Positions 26,313 to 33,749 of a stretch of DNA of 64,000 bases are shown in pieces (the stretch's first letter is position 1; each line of letters opens with the position of its first letter). The DNA lies in the NCBI GenBank assembly GCA_900539915.1, contig UQDU01000001.1:1-64000 (forward strand), written 5' to 3'. Source of the stretch: an uncultured Bacteroidales bacterium (GTDB taxonomy: Bacteria > Bacteroidota > Bacteroidia > Bacteroidales > Muribaculaceae). Both the position numbers and the translations under genes were made by a program. The notes beneath the pieces were generated by a model. It was not told the origin of the DNA. It was given only the letters and a program-made list of their open reading frames with translations, and did not search any database.

Positions 26313-26855
26313 TTACCGGCCGTTGACCAGCGACATGCCGCGCAGTATGGCATCACGGTTAAGCGGAAGAAGATGATGATGGCGCTCGGGCAACACCTTC
26401 TGCAATCCCTTCATCACACTGTCTACAGGCACTACAGGCACTATGGCGAGCAATGCCCCGAGCAGTATCATGTTATAGGTCTTGCTGTTTTTCATATCTA
26501 TGGCCGCATCCATGCCGTTGACCTCATAAATCCTGATGTCGGTGCGTGTGGGCTTGTGGTGGATGCCATAGGGGTCATATATGAGTATGCCGCCGGGCTT
26601 CACACGGCTTTCAAACTTGTCAAGGCTCTGCTGGTTGAGTATGACAGCCACATCGTAGGTGTCAAGCACCGGGGAACTGATAGGCCGGTCACTCAGGATG
26701 ACAGTGACATTGGCTGTACCGCCTCGCTGCTCAGGACCGTAGGAAGGCATCCATGACACCTCCAGATCGTCCATGAGACCTGCATAGGCAAGAATCTTGC
26801 CCATCGAGAGCACTCCCTGACCGCCGAAACCGGCTATTATGATTTCCTTTTTCAT
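26313..26855 (-). CDS. 2-oxoacid:ferredoxin oxidoreductase gamma subunit
   Basis: 180 residues, the gamma (pyruvate/ketoisovalerate oxidoreductase catalytic, POR) domain: IIAGFGGQGVLSMGKILAYAG at the N-terminus, then SWMPSYGPEQRGGTANVTVILSDRPISSP, the family's conserved core. It is one of the separately encoded subunits of a four-subunit CoA-acylating oxidoreductase. Its ATG overlaps the beta subunit stop (26852-26855). In Bacteroidales this cluster is usually annotated as 2-ketoisovalerate (Vor) or 2-oxoglutarate (Kor) oxidoreductase; sequence alone does not settle the substrate. Confidence 0.9.
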   Translation of the reverse strand: MKKEIIIAGFGGQGVLSMGKILAYAGLMDDLEVSWMPSYGPEQRGGTANVTVILSDRPISSPVLDTYDVAVILNQQSLDKFESRVKPGGILIYDPYGIHHKPTRTDIRIYEVNGMDAAIDMKNSKTYNMILLGALLAIVPVVPVDSVMKGLQKVLPERHHHLLPLNRDAILRGMSLVNGR

Positions 26856-27667
26856 TGTGCAGAGGCAGTTTCGACACCCTTGGCCTTAGCCTCGGGGGCC
26901 GGGTTAACAGTATTCTTCAAATCACCTATGGGATACTTCTTAAACATGTGCTCCACCATCCAGTCATTGGCCTGTGCAGGGGTCATCTTCCATCCGGAAT
27001 TACATGTAGAGACAACCTCCACTACCGAAGTACCCTTGCCGTCCATGGCGTTTTTGAAAGCCTGCTTGATGGCGGCTTTGGTCTTGCGCACGGCAGCCGC
27101 AGTGTGGACACTCTGGCGCGTCACGTAGCAAGTGCCGTCAAGCCCCACGAGCAGATTGGTGATGGGGAGCGGATAACCATTGAGATCTATGCGGCGTCCA
27201 TAGGGCGATGTCGATGTCTTCATGCCCTCAAGAGTCGTGGGCGACATCTGACCGCCGGTCATGCCATAGATGCCGTTGTTGATGAAGATGATGGCTATGT
27301 TCTCGCCACGGTTGGCGGCATGGATAGTCTCGCCTGTACCGATAGCGGCCAAATCGCCGTCGCCCTGATATGTGAATACCATGCGGTCAGGATTAAGACG
27401 CTTGACAGCCGTAGCCACCGCCGGAGCGCGTCCGTGGGCCGCCTCTATCCAGTCAATGTCTACATAATTGTAAGCAAACACAGCGCAGCCTACCGGTGCA
27501 ATGCCGATGGTTTTGTCCTGAAGGCCCATCTCCTCCACGATTTCAGCTATGAGCTTGTGCACCACGCCGTGGCTACATCCGGGGCAATAGTGCATATGGT
27601 TACCGTTGAGCAGCGCAGGACGCTGATAAACGATATTTTCCGGTTTCTTTATATCTTCGTGTGTCAT
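26852..27667 (-). CDS. 2-oxoacid:ferredoxin oxidoreductase beta subunit (TPP-binding)
   Basis: 271 residues. The thiamine-diphosphate-binding motif GDGDLAAIGTGETIHAANRGENIAIIFINNG (GDG...NN, ~100-131) and the N-terminal HYCPGCSHGVVHKLIAEI are typical of KorB/VorB beta chains. TGGQMSPTT follows directly, as in the family. The C-terminal ~15 residues (PEAKAKGVETASAQ) are low-complexity. Middle gene of alpha-beta-gamma: two bases after the alpha stop and overlapping gamma. With alpha it decarboxylates a 2-oxoacid, passing electrons to ferredoxin. Confidence 0.92.
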   Translation of the reverse strand: MTHEDIKKPENIVYQRPALLNGNHMHYCPGCSHGVVHKLIAEIVEEMGLQDKTIGIAPVGCAVFAYNYVDIDWIEAAHGRAPAVATAVKRLNPDRMVFTYQGDGDLAAIGTGETIHAANRGENIAIIFINNGIYGMTGGQMSPTTLEGMKTSTSPYGRRIDLNGYPLPITNLLVGLDGTCYVTRQSVHTAAAVRKTKAAIKQAFKNAMDGKGTSVVEVVSTCNSGWKMTPAQANDWMVEHMFKKYPIGDLKNTVNPAPEAKAKGVETASAQ

Positions 27668-27669
27668 AA

Positions 27670-28767
27670 TTACCTTTCAGGATTAATTTCAGGGAAATCA
27701 CGATAAAGGGCTTCAATGACCTCCGACGGGTTAGGCACGATGCCGCCCATACGTCCGTAGTAATATACAGGCACTTTGCCGTTGACGGCAAGGCGTACAT
27801 CCTCTACCATCTGACCGGCATTGATTTCGACGGTCAGGATGCCCTTGACACGGTCAGCCATAGCAGCAATGGCATCGGTCGGGAAAGGCCACAGGGTGAT
27901 AGGACGGAGCAGACCGACCTTTATACCCTTGGCACGGGCCTCCTCGATAGACTTGAGGCAGATACGGGCTATGGAACCGAAAGCCACAATCAGATATTCG
28001 CAGTCATCGGTGTAATATTCTTGATAACGCACCTCATTTTGGCGTATCTTCTCGTAGGTAGCTTGCAGACGGTGGTTGTTTTCCTCCATAGTGGAGCTTT
28101 CAAGCTCCAAAGTGGTCATTATATTAGGCTTGCGAGTGGCCGGACGGCCGGTGACAGCCCACGGGCACTGCGCCGCAATCTCAGCATCAGTGCGGCGTGC
28201 ACGCTGCTTGGGCAGCTTGACCTTCTCCATCATCTGGCCTACTATGCCGTCGGCAAGAATCATGGCCGGAGTGCGGTACTTGAATGCGAGATCAAATCCG
28301 AGGCACACGAAATCGGCCATCTCCTGCACCGACGAGGGAGCCAGCACAATCAGATGGTAGTCACCGTGGCCGCCACCCTTCGTGGCCTGGAAATAGTCGG
28401 ACTGAGAGGGCTGGATGGTGCCGAGACCGGGACCGCCGCGCATCACATTGATTATCAGTGCCGGCAGTTCGCCTGCGGCAATGTATGATATGCCCTCCTG
28501 CTTGAGGCTTACGCCCGGGCTGGAGGATGAGGTCATTACAGCCTTGCCTGTAGAGGCTCCGCCATAGACCATATTGATAGCAGCAAGCTCACTCTCGGCC
28601 TGAAGCACTACCATGCCGGTGGTCTCCCACGGCATCTGCTCCTCAAGGGTTTCGAGTATCTCGCTCTGAGGGGTGATAGGATAACCGAAATAGCCGTCGA
28701 CGCCATAACGTATGGCGGCATGGGCTATGGCTTCGTTGCCCTTCATTAATCTTACTTCTTCATCCAT
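27670..28767 (-). CDS. 2-oxoacid:ferredoxin oxidoreductase alpha subunit
   Basis: 365 residues with the POR N-terminal and domain II architecture: LMKGNEAIAHAAIRYGVDGYFGYPITPQSEILE, ASTGKAVMTSSSSPGVSLKQEG, NVMRGGPGLGTIQPSQSDYFQATKGGGHGDY, and the transketolase-C-like end GLLRPITLWPFPTDAIAAMA. Annotated in related genomes as VorB or KorA. It is preceded by a 122-base gap and the ferredoxin subunit gene, giving the order delta-alpha-beta-gamma, all on one strand. Such enzymes run branched-chain or 2-oxoglutarate metabolism in anaerobes, generating or consuming acyl-CoA. Confidence 0.92.
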   Translation of the reverse strand: MDEEVRLMKGNEAIAHAAIRYGVDGYFGYPITPQSEILETLEEQMPWETTGMVVLQAESELAAINMVYGGASTGKAVMTSSSSPGVSLKQEGISYIAAGELPALIINVMRGGPGLGTIQPSQSDYFQATKGGGHGDYHLIVLAPSSVQEMADFVCLGFDLAFKYRTPAMILADGIVGQMMEKVKLPKQRARRTDAEIAAQCPWAVTGRPATRKPNIMTTLELESSTMEENNHRLQATYEKIRQNEVRYQEYYTDDCEYLIVAFGSIARICLKSIEEARAKGIKVGLLRPITLWPFPTDAIAAMADRVKGILTVEINAGQMVEDVRLAVNGKVPVYYYGRMGGIVPNPSEVIEALYRDFPEINPER

Positions 28768-28889
28768 GTCTTAATTGTGTAAAGCACTACATGTGTAAGG
28801 CACTTATAGTGTGGACCTTGAATTTGTTTTCTTAAAAAACGTGTGAGTATGAGAGATGTCGGCTGACATGACAGACCGTATTACATCAG

Positions 28890-29120
28890 TCAGTCAACCT
28901 TCTGGCGGTACACGGTGATGCATGCATCCGGACAGACCATGGCGCAAGCCGCGCAACCTATACATTTGTCGGGAGCTGCCGTATATGCAAAGTGATACCC
29001 GCGGTCATTGACCTCCTTAGGCTGGAGAAGCAATACATCTGTAGGGCATGCAACTACGCAAAGGTCACACCCTTTACATCTCTCGATGTTAATATCTACT
29101 GCACCAATTATTTTAGGCAT
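28890..29120 (-). CDS. 2x[4Fe-4S] ferredoxin, delta subunit of the oxidoreductase
   Basis: 76 residues with two complete CxxCxxCxxxCP cluster motifs: Cys15, 18, 21, 25 (CKGCDLCVVACP) and Cys53, 56, 59, 63 (CIGCAACAMVCP). The 21-residue linker between the clusters and position before the alpha subunit identify it as the electron-transfer delta subunit of the Vor/Kor complex rather than a free ferredoxin. Transcription probably begins at the -7 element at 29197-29204 and continues into the downstream subunits despite the 122-base gap. Confidence 0.92.
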   Translation of the reverse strand: MPKIIGAVDINIERCKGCDLCVVACPTDVLLLQPKEVNDRGYHFAYTAAPDKCIGCAACAMVCPDACITVYRQKVD

Positions 29121-29196
29121 ATGACAGATAGCGTATTAGTGATGAAAAACATGTTTTAAAAACATCTTCTTCGTCAGGATGTTTAATAAATCAATA

Positions 29197-29204
29197 CAAA
29201 TATA
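29197..29204 (-). promoter_or_regulatory. -7 promoter element for the oxidoreductase operon
   Basis: Reverse-strand TATATTTG (29204-29197), 76 bases before the ferredoxin ATG. No TTG at 19-21 bases upstream. Confidence 0.5.
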
Positions 29205-29304
29205 GCTGATTTATTCTGCTCTTATACACTTTTTTACAATTTCTTAACAAAAATCACACAAACGCAAAAAACGTGCAATCCGACGTCCCTGCCGCATAAA
29301 ACAA

Positions 29305-29338
29305 CCGGCTTCCCTCATCATTGCAACGGGGAAGCCGG
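29305..29338 (-). terminator. rpoD terminator
   Basis: CCGGCTTCCC (29305-29314) and GGGAAGCCGG (29329-29338) form a perfect 10-bp stem with a 14-base loop, 37 bases past the rpoD stop on the reverse strand. Confidence 0.75.
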
Positions 29339-29374
29339 GATATAAGCTTAACTATGTATGTGGGAGAGATGGGG

Positions 29375-30235
29375 CTACTGACCGAGATAGGTCTTGAGCA
29401 GCTTGCTCTTCTGCCCCTTGAGACGGCGGATGGCCTTCTCCTTGATCTGGCGGACACGCTCGCGTGTGAGGTCAAACTTCGCGCCAATCTCCTCAAGGGT
29501 CATCTCCTGGCAACCGATACCGAAGAACATCTTGAGGATTTCGCGTTCACGCTCATGGAGCTGACGCAGCGCACGGTCCACCTCCTTTGACAGTGATTCC
29601 TGGGTCAGGGTGCTGTCGGCCATAGGAGAGTCGTCGTTGGTGAGGACGTCAAGCAGACTGTTGTCTTCACCCTCTACGAAAGGTGCATCGACAGATATGT
29701 GACGGCCTGACACCTTCAGAGTATCAGCTATCTTCTCGACAGGGACATCCAGACGCTCAGCCAGTTCCTCGGGAGAGGGACGGCGTTCGTTTTCCTGTTC
29801 AAACTTTGACAGGGCCTTGCTGATTTTATTGAGCGAGCCCACCTGATTGAGGGGCAGACGCACTATGCGCGACTGCTCTGCGAGAGCCTGTAGAATCGAC
29901 TGGCGGATCCACCATACTGCATACGAGATGAATTTAAAACCGCGGGTCTCGTCAAACTTCTGGGCGGCCTTAATCAGGCCAAGATTTCCTTCGTTGATCA
30001 GGTCGGGCAGACTGAGGCCCTGATTCTGATATTGCTTTGCCACAGAAACTACGAATCGCAGGTTGGCTCGTGTCAGTTTGTCGAGAGCGCGTGCGTCGCC
30101 TTCGCGTATCTTCTGGGCGAGTTCCACTTCCTCCTCTACGGATATGAGTTCCTCGCGACCAATCTCCTGAAGGTACTTATCAAGCGATGCGCTCTCTCGA
30201 TTGGTGATTGATTTGGTGATTTTTAATTGTCTCAT
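29375..30235 (-). CDS. rpoD: primary sigma factor RpoD/SigA, Bacteroidetes type
   Basis: 286 residues, short because Bacteroidetes primary sigmas lack the acidic region 1.1 and the non-conserved insertion. Region 1.2 (SLDKYLQEIGREELISVEEEVELAQKI), region 2 (LTRANLRFVVSVAKQYQNQGLSLPDLINEGNLGLIKAAQKFD, then FKFISYAVWWIRQSI), region 3 (NKISKALSKFEQENERRPSPEELAERL) and region 4 (EREILKMFFGIGCQEMTLEEIGAKFDLTRERVRQIKEKAIRRL). This form reads TAnnTTTG/TTTG promoters, as found before several genes here. Monocistronic, with a terminator at 29305-29338. It is the only sigma gene in the window. Confidence 0.97.
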   Translation of the reverse strand: MRQLKITKSITNRESASLDKYLQEIGREELISVEEEVELAQKIREGDARALDKLTRANLRFVVSVAKQYQNQGLSLPDLINEGNLGLIKAAQKFDETRGFKFISYAVWWIRQSILQALAEQSRIVRLPLNQVGSLNKISKALSKFEQENERRPSPEELAERLDVPVEKIADTLKVSGRHISVDAPFVEGEDNSLLDVLTNDDSPMADSTLTQESLSKEVDRALRQLHEREREILKMFFGIGCQEMTLEEIGAKFDLTRERVRQIKEKAIRRLKGQKSKLLKTYLGQ

Positions 30236-30333
30236 CTAATCTAATGGTATATGCTTAGATTTTAACGCGCGAAATTACGATTTTATTTTGTATTGGCCTA
30301 CACAACGCACATATTTTATGCTTTTTTAGAGTA

Positions 30334-31638
30334 TCAGGCCTGACGCGCCCATCGCCACAGGTCTTTGAGCGTAGGTTTCTTGCCGTACATGAAGATGCCC
30401 ACGCGATAAATCTTGCCGGCGAGCCATGCGACAAATATAAACGATGCTACAAGGATTACGAGCGACAGAGCCACCTCCCACGCGGCGATGCCAAACGGCA
30501 GACGCGCCATCATAACCATAGGCGAGGTCAGCGGTATGTAGCTGCAGGCCACCGCAAGCCCCGACTGCGGGTCCTGAGCCGCCGACATCGATAGCACCAG
30601 ACCGAGGATGATAGGGAGCATGGCTATTATGGAGAGCTGCGATGCGTCCTGCACATTTTCCACCGCCGAACCGATAGCAGCAAATATAGCCGAATAAAAG
30701 AGGAAACCGGCCAACAGGAACAGGAGCATCACAAAGAGGATGTTGAAGATATAGCTGACACTTCCGAGAGTGGCTATGACATTGACCATATCGGCATCAT
30801 ACTGCGATGTGGCGGCATCAAACGTACCGGCCTGGACGGCTGACACTTCGGTCATCACTCCCGAAGGCAGAGTCGCCGGCAGTACAAATGCCGAAATGCA
30901 GCAGAGAAGCACCATCCATATGAGTATCTGCACGACGGCCACGCTGGCGATACCGAATATCTTGCCGAGCATCAGATGCACAGGTTTGACAGAGGTAACG
31001 ACAAGCTCGAGCACACGATTGTTTTTCTCCTCAATGATGCTCGACATGACCATCTGGCCGTACATCAGCAGAAACATGTAGAGAATCAGCGAAAGCCCCA
31101 TGCCGAGAGCGAAGCTCAAGGCACTTGACTCCTGCGAGAGCTCGTCAGTGTCATTGCGAAATGTCAGCAACTCCACATCGGTGTGTATGTCATCCATCAC
31201 CTGACGCAGATTCTCGATATTGCTCTTCTCGATGCGCCGCGACTCTATGATGTCGTTAAGCTGCGATTCTATCTCGCCTTCTACACTCATGGATGCCGGG
31301 CCATTGCTATAATAGGCTATGCCGGAAGTATTTGACACAGCTTCAGAGGGGATATACAGAATCCCGGCCACATCCTTCATGGCAAGCGCCGAGTCAAGCA
31401 CCTGGGCACTGCGTGTGAATGTCAGCTCCTCCGTGTCGTGGAAATCCGGGGCTATGACACCCGTCTCATCCACCACCACAATATTACGCTCATCGCCCGA
31501 TGCAAACTCCATAATCAAAGCCGGAAGCACCGACAGCAAGAGCATCAGCAGAGGCATCAAAATGGTGATGATTATAAAACTCTTCTTGGATACGCGCTCC
31601 AGAAATTCACGCTGTATTATAAGGTATATATGATTCAT
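30334..31638 (-). CDS. ABC-2 type transporter permease (NatB-like)
   Basis: 434 residues. An N-terminal helix (SFIIITILMPLLMLLLSVLPALI) is followed by a ~150-residue extracytoplasmic domain and then six hydrophobic segments (ALGMGLSLILYMFLLMYGQMV, GIASVAVVQILIWMVLLCCISAFV, FNILFVMLLFLLAGFLFYSAIF, LSIIAMLPIILGLVLSMS and two more). MSSIIEEKNNRVLELVVTSVKP is the conserved cytoplasmic loop of the NatB/ABC-2 exporter family. With the ATPase 24 bases upstream it forms an exporter of unknown substrate (Na+ or drugs in NatAB; not inferable here). Confidence 0.88.
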   Translation of the reverse strand: MNHIYLIIQREFLERVSKKSFIIITILMPLLMLLLSVLPALIMEFASGDERNIVVVDETGVIAPDFHDTEELTFTRSAQVLDSALAMKDVAGILYIPSEAVSNTSGIAYYSNGPASMSVEGEIESQLNDIIESRRIEKSNIENLRQVMDDIHTDVELLTFRNDTDELSQESSALSFALGMGLSLILYMFLLMYGQMVMSSIIEEKNNRVLELVVTSVKPVHLMLGKIFGIASVAVVQILIWMVLLCCISAFVLPATLPSGVMTEVSAVQAGTFDAATSQYDADMVNVIATLGSVSYIFNILFVMLLFLLAGFLFYSAIFAAIGSAVENVQDASQLSIIAMLPIILGLVLSMSAAQDPQSGLAVACSYIPLTSPMVMMARLPFGIAAWEVALSLVILVASFIFVAWLAGKIYRVGIFMYGKKPTLKDLWRWARQA

Positions 31639-31662
31639 GTCAAATCAGTTTTTGTGGATATG

Positions 31663-32595
31663 TCAGATGCGTGTAGATTCCACTACAGATATAAATATGT
31701 CGTTCATGGATGCCATGGCTTCATTGAACGAGAGCATCATGCCATGATTATTGACCGCAGTGATAAGCTCGCGCACGTCGGCATCTGATGCCAGGTGCAC
31801 TTTCAGCGTGTATGTGCCGTCAGGGTTGCACTCCATCGACTGCTCCACAGCCATCGGCTCGATGGACGGCAGCAGCAACTCGTCGCCCACGTCGGCCAGA
31901 GTAACCACGTAGCGATCCTTGCAGAAGCGTCGGCGTATATCATTGACATTGCCCGACAGCACATTGCGCGAACGGTTGATGAGAGTTATGTCATCACAAA
32001 TCTCCTCCACGCTCGACATATTGTGGGTGCTGAATATGATGGTGGCACCTTCGCGGCGCAGCTCCAGGATTTCCTCCTTGAGCATGTTGGCATTTATGGG
32101 GTCAAAGCCTGAAAACGGCTCATCGAATATCAGCAGCTTGGGCCGATGCAACACAGTGATGATAAACTGTATCTTCTGCGCCATGCCTTTTGACAGCTCC
32201 GACACCTTCTTGCCCCACCAGTCCATGATGCCGAATTTATCAAACCATTTTTTGAGTTCCATCATGGCCTGGGCGCGGCTGAGACCCTTGAGCCGGGCGA
32301 AGAAAATGGCCTGCTCGCCCACCTTCATCTTTTTATACAGGCCACGCTCCTCGGGAAGATAGCCTATGTGCGCTATATCGGAAGCAGCCAGCGGATGTCC
32401 GTCAAATATGACCTCTCCGCTGTCAGGCAGCGTAATATGGTTGATTATACGTATCAGAGTGGTCTTGCCGGCACCGTTGGGTCCGAGCAGACCGTATATG
32501 GAACCCTGAGGCACCTCCAACGACATGTCATCAAGCGCCACATGTCCGGTGAATCGCTTGCTGACATGGCTGACCTTTAAGAGTGGTTGAGTCAT
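31663..32595 (-). CDS. ABC transporter ATP-binding protein (NatA-like)
   Basis: 310 residues starting MTQPLLKVSHVSKRF. Walker A GPNGAGKTTLIRII (~38), Q-loop region GYLPEERGLYKKMKVGEQ, signature LSKGMAQKIQFI, Walker B KLLIFDEPFSGFDPI and H-loop STHNMSSVEEI are intact. The frame is open up to 32682, but the -7 element at 32637-32644 lies inside that extension, which excludes it. A ~90-residue C-terminal domain follows, as in NatA-type exporters. Partner of the downstream permease. Confidence 0.92.
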   Translation of the reverse strand: MTQPLLKVSHVSKRFTGHVALDDMSLEVPQGSIYGLLGPNGAGKTTLIRIINHITLPDSGEVIFDGHPLAASDIAHIGYLPEERGLYKKMKVGEQAIFFARLKGLSRAQAMMELKKWFDKFGIMDWWGKKVSELSKGMAQKIQFIITVLHRPKLLIFDEPFSGFDPINANMLKEEILELRREGATIIFSTHNMSSVEEICDDITLINRSRNVLSGNVNDIRRRFCKDRYVVTLADVGDELLLPSIEPMAVEQSMECNPDGTYTLKVHLASDADVRELITAVNNHGMMLSFNEAMASMNDIFISVVESTRI

Positions 32596-32636
32596 AATGG
32601 TCGGTTGTTTCTTTAACATTAATATATGAACGGAGA

Positions 32637-32644
32637 CAAAGTTA
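32637..32644 (-). promoter_or_regulatory. -7 promoter element for the ABC exporter operon
   Basis: Reverse-strand TAACTTTG (32644-32637), 42 bases before the ATG at 32595. It decides the start of the ATPase gene. It is back-to-back with the tRNA-Met promoter. Confidence 0.65.
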
Positions 32645-32675
32645 CACAATTTTTCACGACAAAATCGCCAAAGGT

Positions 32676-32707
32676 CTTGCAAAAGTCATTTTTTCGCTAT
32701 AACTTTG
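32676..32707 (+). promoter_or_regulatory. tRNA-Met promoter
   Basis: CTTG at 32676-32679, then 20 bases, then TAACTTTG at 32700-32707: a full Bacteroidetes promoter about 40 bases before the tRNA. Confidence 0.75.
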
Positions 32708-32746
32708 CACTCGCAAATGAGGCACAGCCTCCTTGTCAACCTCCAT

Positions 32747-32820
32747 GGCGGGATAGCTCAGTTGGTTAGAGCGTCGGATTCATAACCCGGAGGTCCCGAG
32801 TTCAATTCTCGGTCCCGCTA
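32747..32820 (+). tRNA. tRNA-Met (CAT anticodon)
   Basis: 74 nt that fold as a cloverleaf: acceptor GGCGGGA/TCCCGCT, D-arm GCTC...GAGC, anticodon loop TTCATAA (anticodon CAT), T-arm CCGAG TTCAATT CTCGG, discriminator A at 32820. CCA is not encoded. The anticodon stem has one A-C mismatch next to the loop and a T-G pair at its base. The CAT anticodon could also be tRNA-Ile2 (lysidine-modified) or initiator; the first pair G-T in the acceptor and the D-arm favour elongator Met, but the isoacceptor is not certain. Followed by a terminator at 32843-32877. Confidence 0.92.
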
Positions 32821-32842
32821 CAAAAAAAAGATTTCTACCACG

Positions 32843-32877
32843 ACATCTCCGAGCTCTCAGCCCGGAGATGTTTTTTT
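32843..32877 (+). terminator. tRNA-Met terminator
   Basis: ACATCTCCG / CGGAGATGT stem (9 bp) followed by TTTTTTT: a classical Rho-independent terminator. Confidence 0.9.
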
Positions 32878-32901
32878 ATACACTCAGCTCCGAAAAATTC
32901 G

Positions 32902-32909
32902 TATATTTG
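32902..32909 (+). promoter_or_regulatory. -7 promoter element for ferritin
   Basis: TATATTTG, matching TAnnTTTG, 110 bases upstream of the ferritin ATG. The long leader may carry regulation, but I see no known element in it. Confidence 0.55.
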
Positions 32910-33019
32910 CACCATGTCAGACTCGTAGGGAAACAGACACAATGCTATCTGGCCGACATCCATTCTCTCCATTTATCATTTACCCGAATAATCACAACCA
33001 ATACTTAAATATTACAATC

Positions 33020-33541
33020 ATGATCAGCAACAAACTTCAAGATGCTATCAACGAGCAGATCAACGCCGAGCTTTGGTCAGCCTACCTCTATCTGTCAATG
33101 TCACTTGACGCAGAAGCCAAGGGACACAAGGGTGTAGCCAACTGGTTTTACATCCAGTTCCGCGAAGAACAGGACCATGCACGCATCTTCATGAACTTCA
33201 TGAACTCACGCGACGCAAAGGTAGTGCTTCGTCCTATCGAGGAGGTCCCCACCACATGGCCCAGCGTACTTGCCATGTTTGAGCAGACACTCCAGCACGA
33301 GCAGAAAGTGACCTCTCTCATCAACAACCTCGCCGCCATAGCCCGTGAAGACAACGATTTCGCATCGACCAACCGCTTCATATGGTTCATTGACGAGCAG
33401 GTAGAAGAAGAGGACACCGCACGAGCCATGATCCAGGCTTTCCGTGCGGTAGAAGGCAATGATTACGGCATGTACATGCTCGATAAAGAGCTGGCAGGCC
33501 GCACATACACCACTCCCTCGCCTCTGGCTTCTGCCGAATAA
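33020..33541 (+). CDS. ftnA: ferritin
   Basis: 173 residues from MISNKLQDAINEQINAEL; the frame is open from 32942, but ferritins begin here. Ferroxidase ligands are in place: Glu17 (INAELWSAYLYL), Glu50 and His53 (FREEQDHARIFMNF), and the later Glu in NRFIWFIDEQVEEEDTARA. It is a non-haem bacterial ferritin storing iron in a 24-mer and giving oxygen tolerance in Bacteroidales. Expressed alone, from the promoter at 32902 to the strong terminator at 33568. Confidence 0.95.
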   Translation: MISNKLQDAINEQINAELWSAYLYLSMSLDAEAKGHKGVANWFYIQFREEQDHARIFMNFMNSRDAKVVLRPIEEVPTTWPSVLAMFEQTLQHEQKVTSLINNLAAIAREDNDFASTNRFIWFIDEQVEEEDTARAMIQAFRAVEGNDYGMYMLDKELAGRTYTTPSPLASAE

Positions 33542-33567
33542 TCCCTACCGGGATAAACAACGCACTT

Positions 33568-33621
33568 GCGGACGCGCTCACGGCGACACTTATCGCCATC
33601 GGAGCGCGTCCGCTTTTTTTT
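33568..33621 (+). terminator. ferritin terminator
   Basis: GCGGACGCGCT (33568-33578) pairs perfectly with AGCGCGTCCGC (33603-33613) and is followed by eight Ts. It insulates the biosynthetic operon downstream from ferritin transcription. Confidence 0.92.
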
Positions 33622-33686
33622 CAATCGGAGGCATCCTTTTTAACCGTTTTTATAACCTTAAATCGTCATTATTGATAATTATTGCA

Positions 33687-33694
33687 TAATTTTG
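33687..33694 (+). promoter_or_regulatory. -7 promoter element for the NRPS operon
   Basis: TAATTTTG, 55 bases before the first ATG of the five-gene operon. No consensus -33 at the right spacing (an ATTG at 33671-33674 is too close), so the promoter may be weak or need an activator. Confidence 0.5.
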
Positions 33695-33749
33695 CTGATA
33701 CCACATCTTTGTCACCGATCATCACTTACTCTCCACCATCAGGAAAAAC

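Noticed and set aside
29375..30235. Sigma factor as the output of the NRPS partner switch
   Set aside because: It is the primary sigma factor with full regions 1.2 to 4, separately transcribed on the other strand; it is not a SigB/SigF-type alternative sigma.
32596..32682. Longer N-terminus for the NatA-like ATPase
   Set aside because: The extension contains the -7 element TAACTTTG (32644-32637) and does not resemble the family's N-terminus, which begins at 32595.
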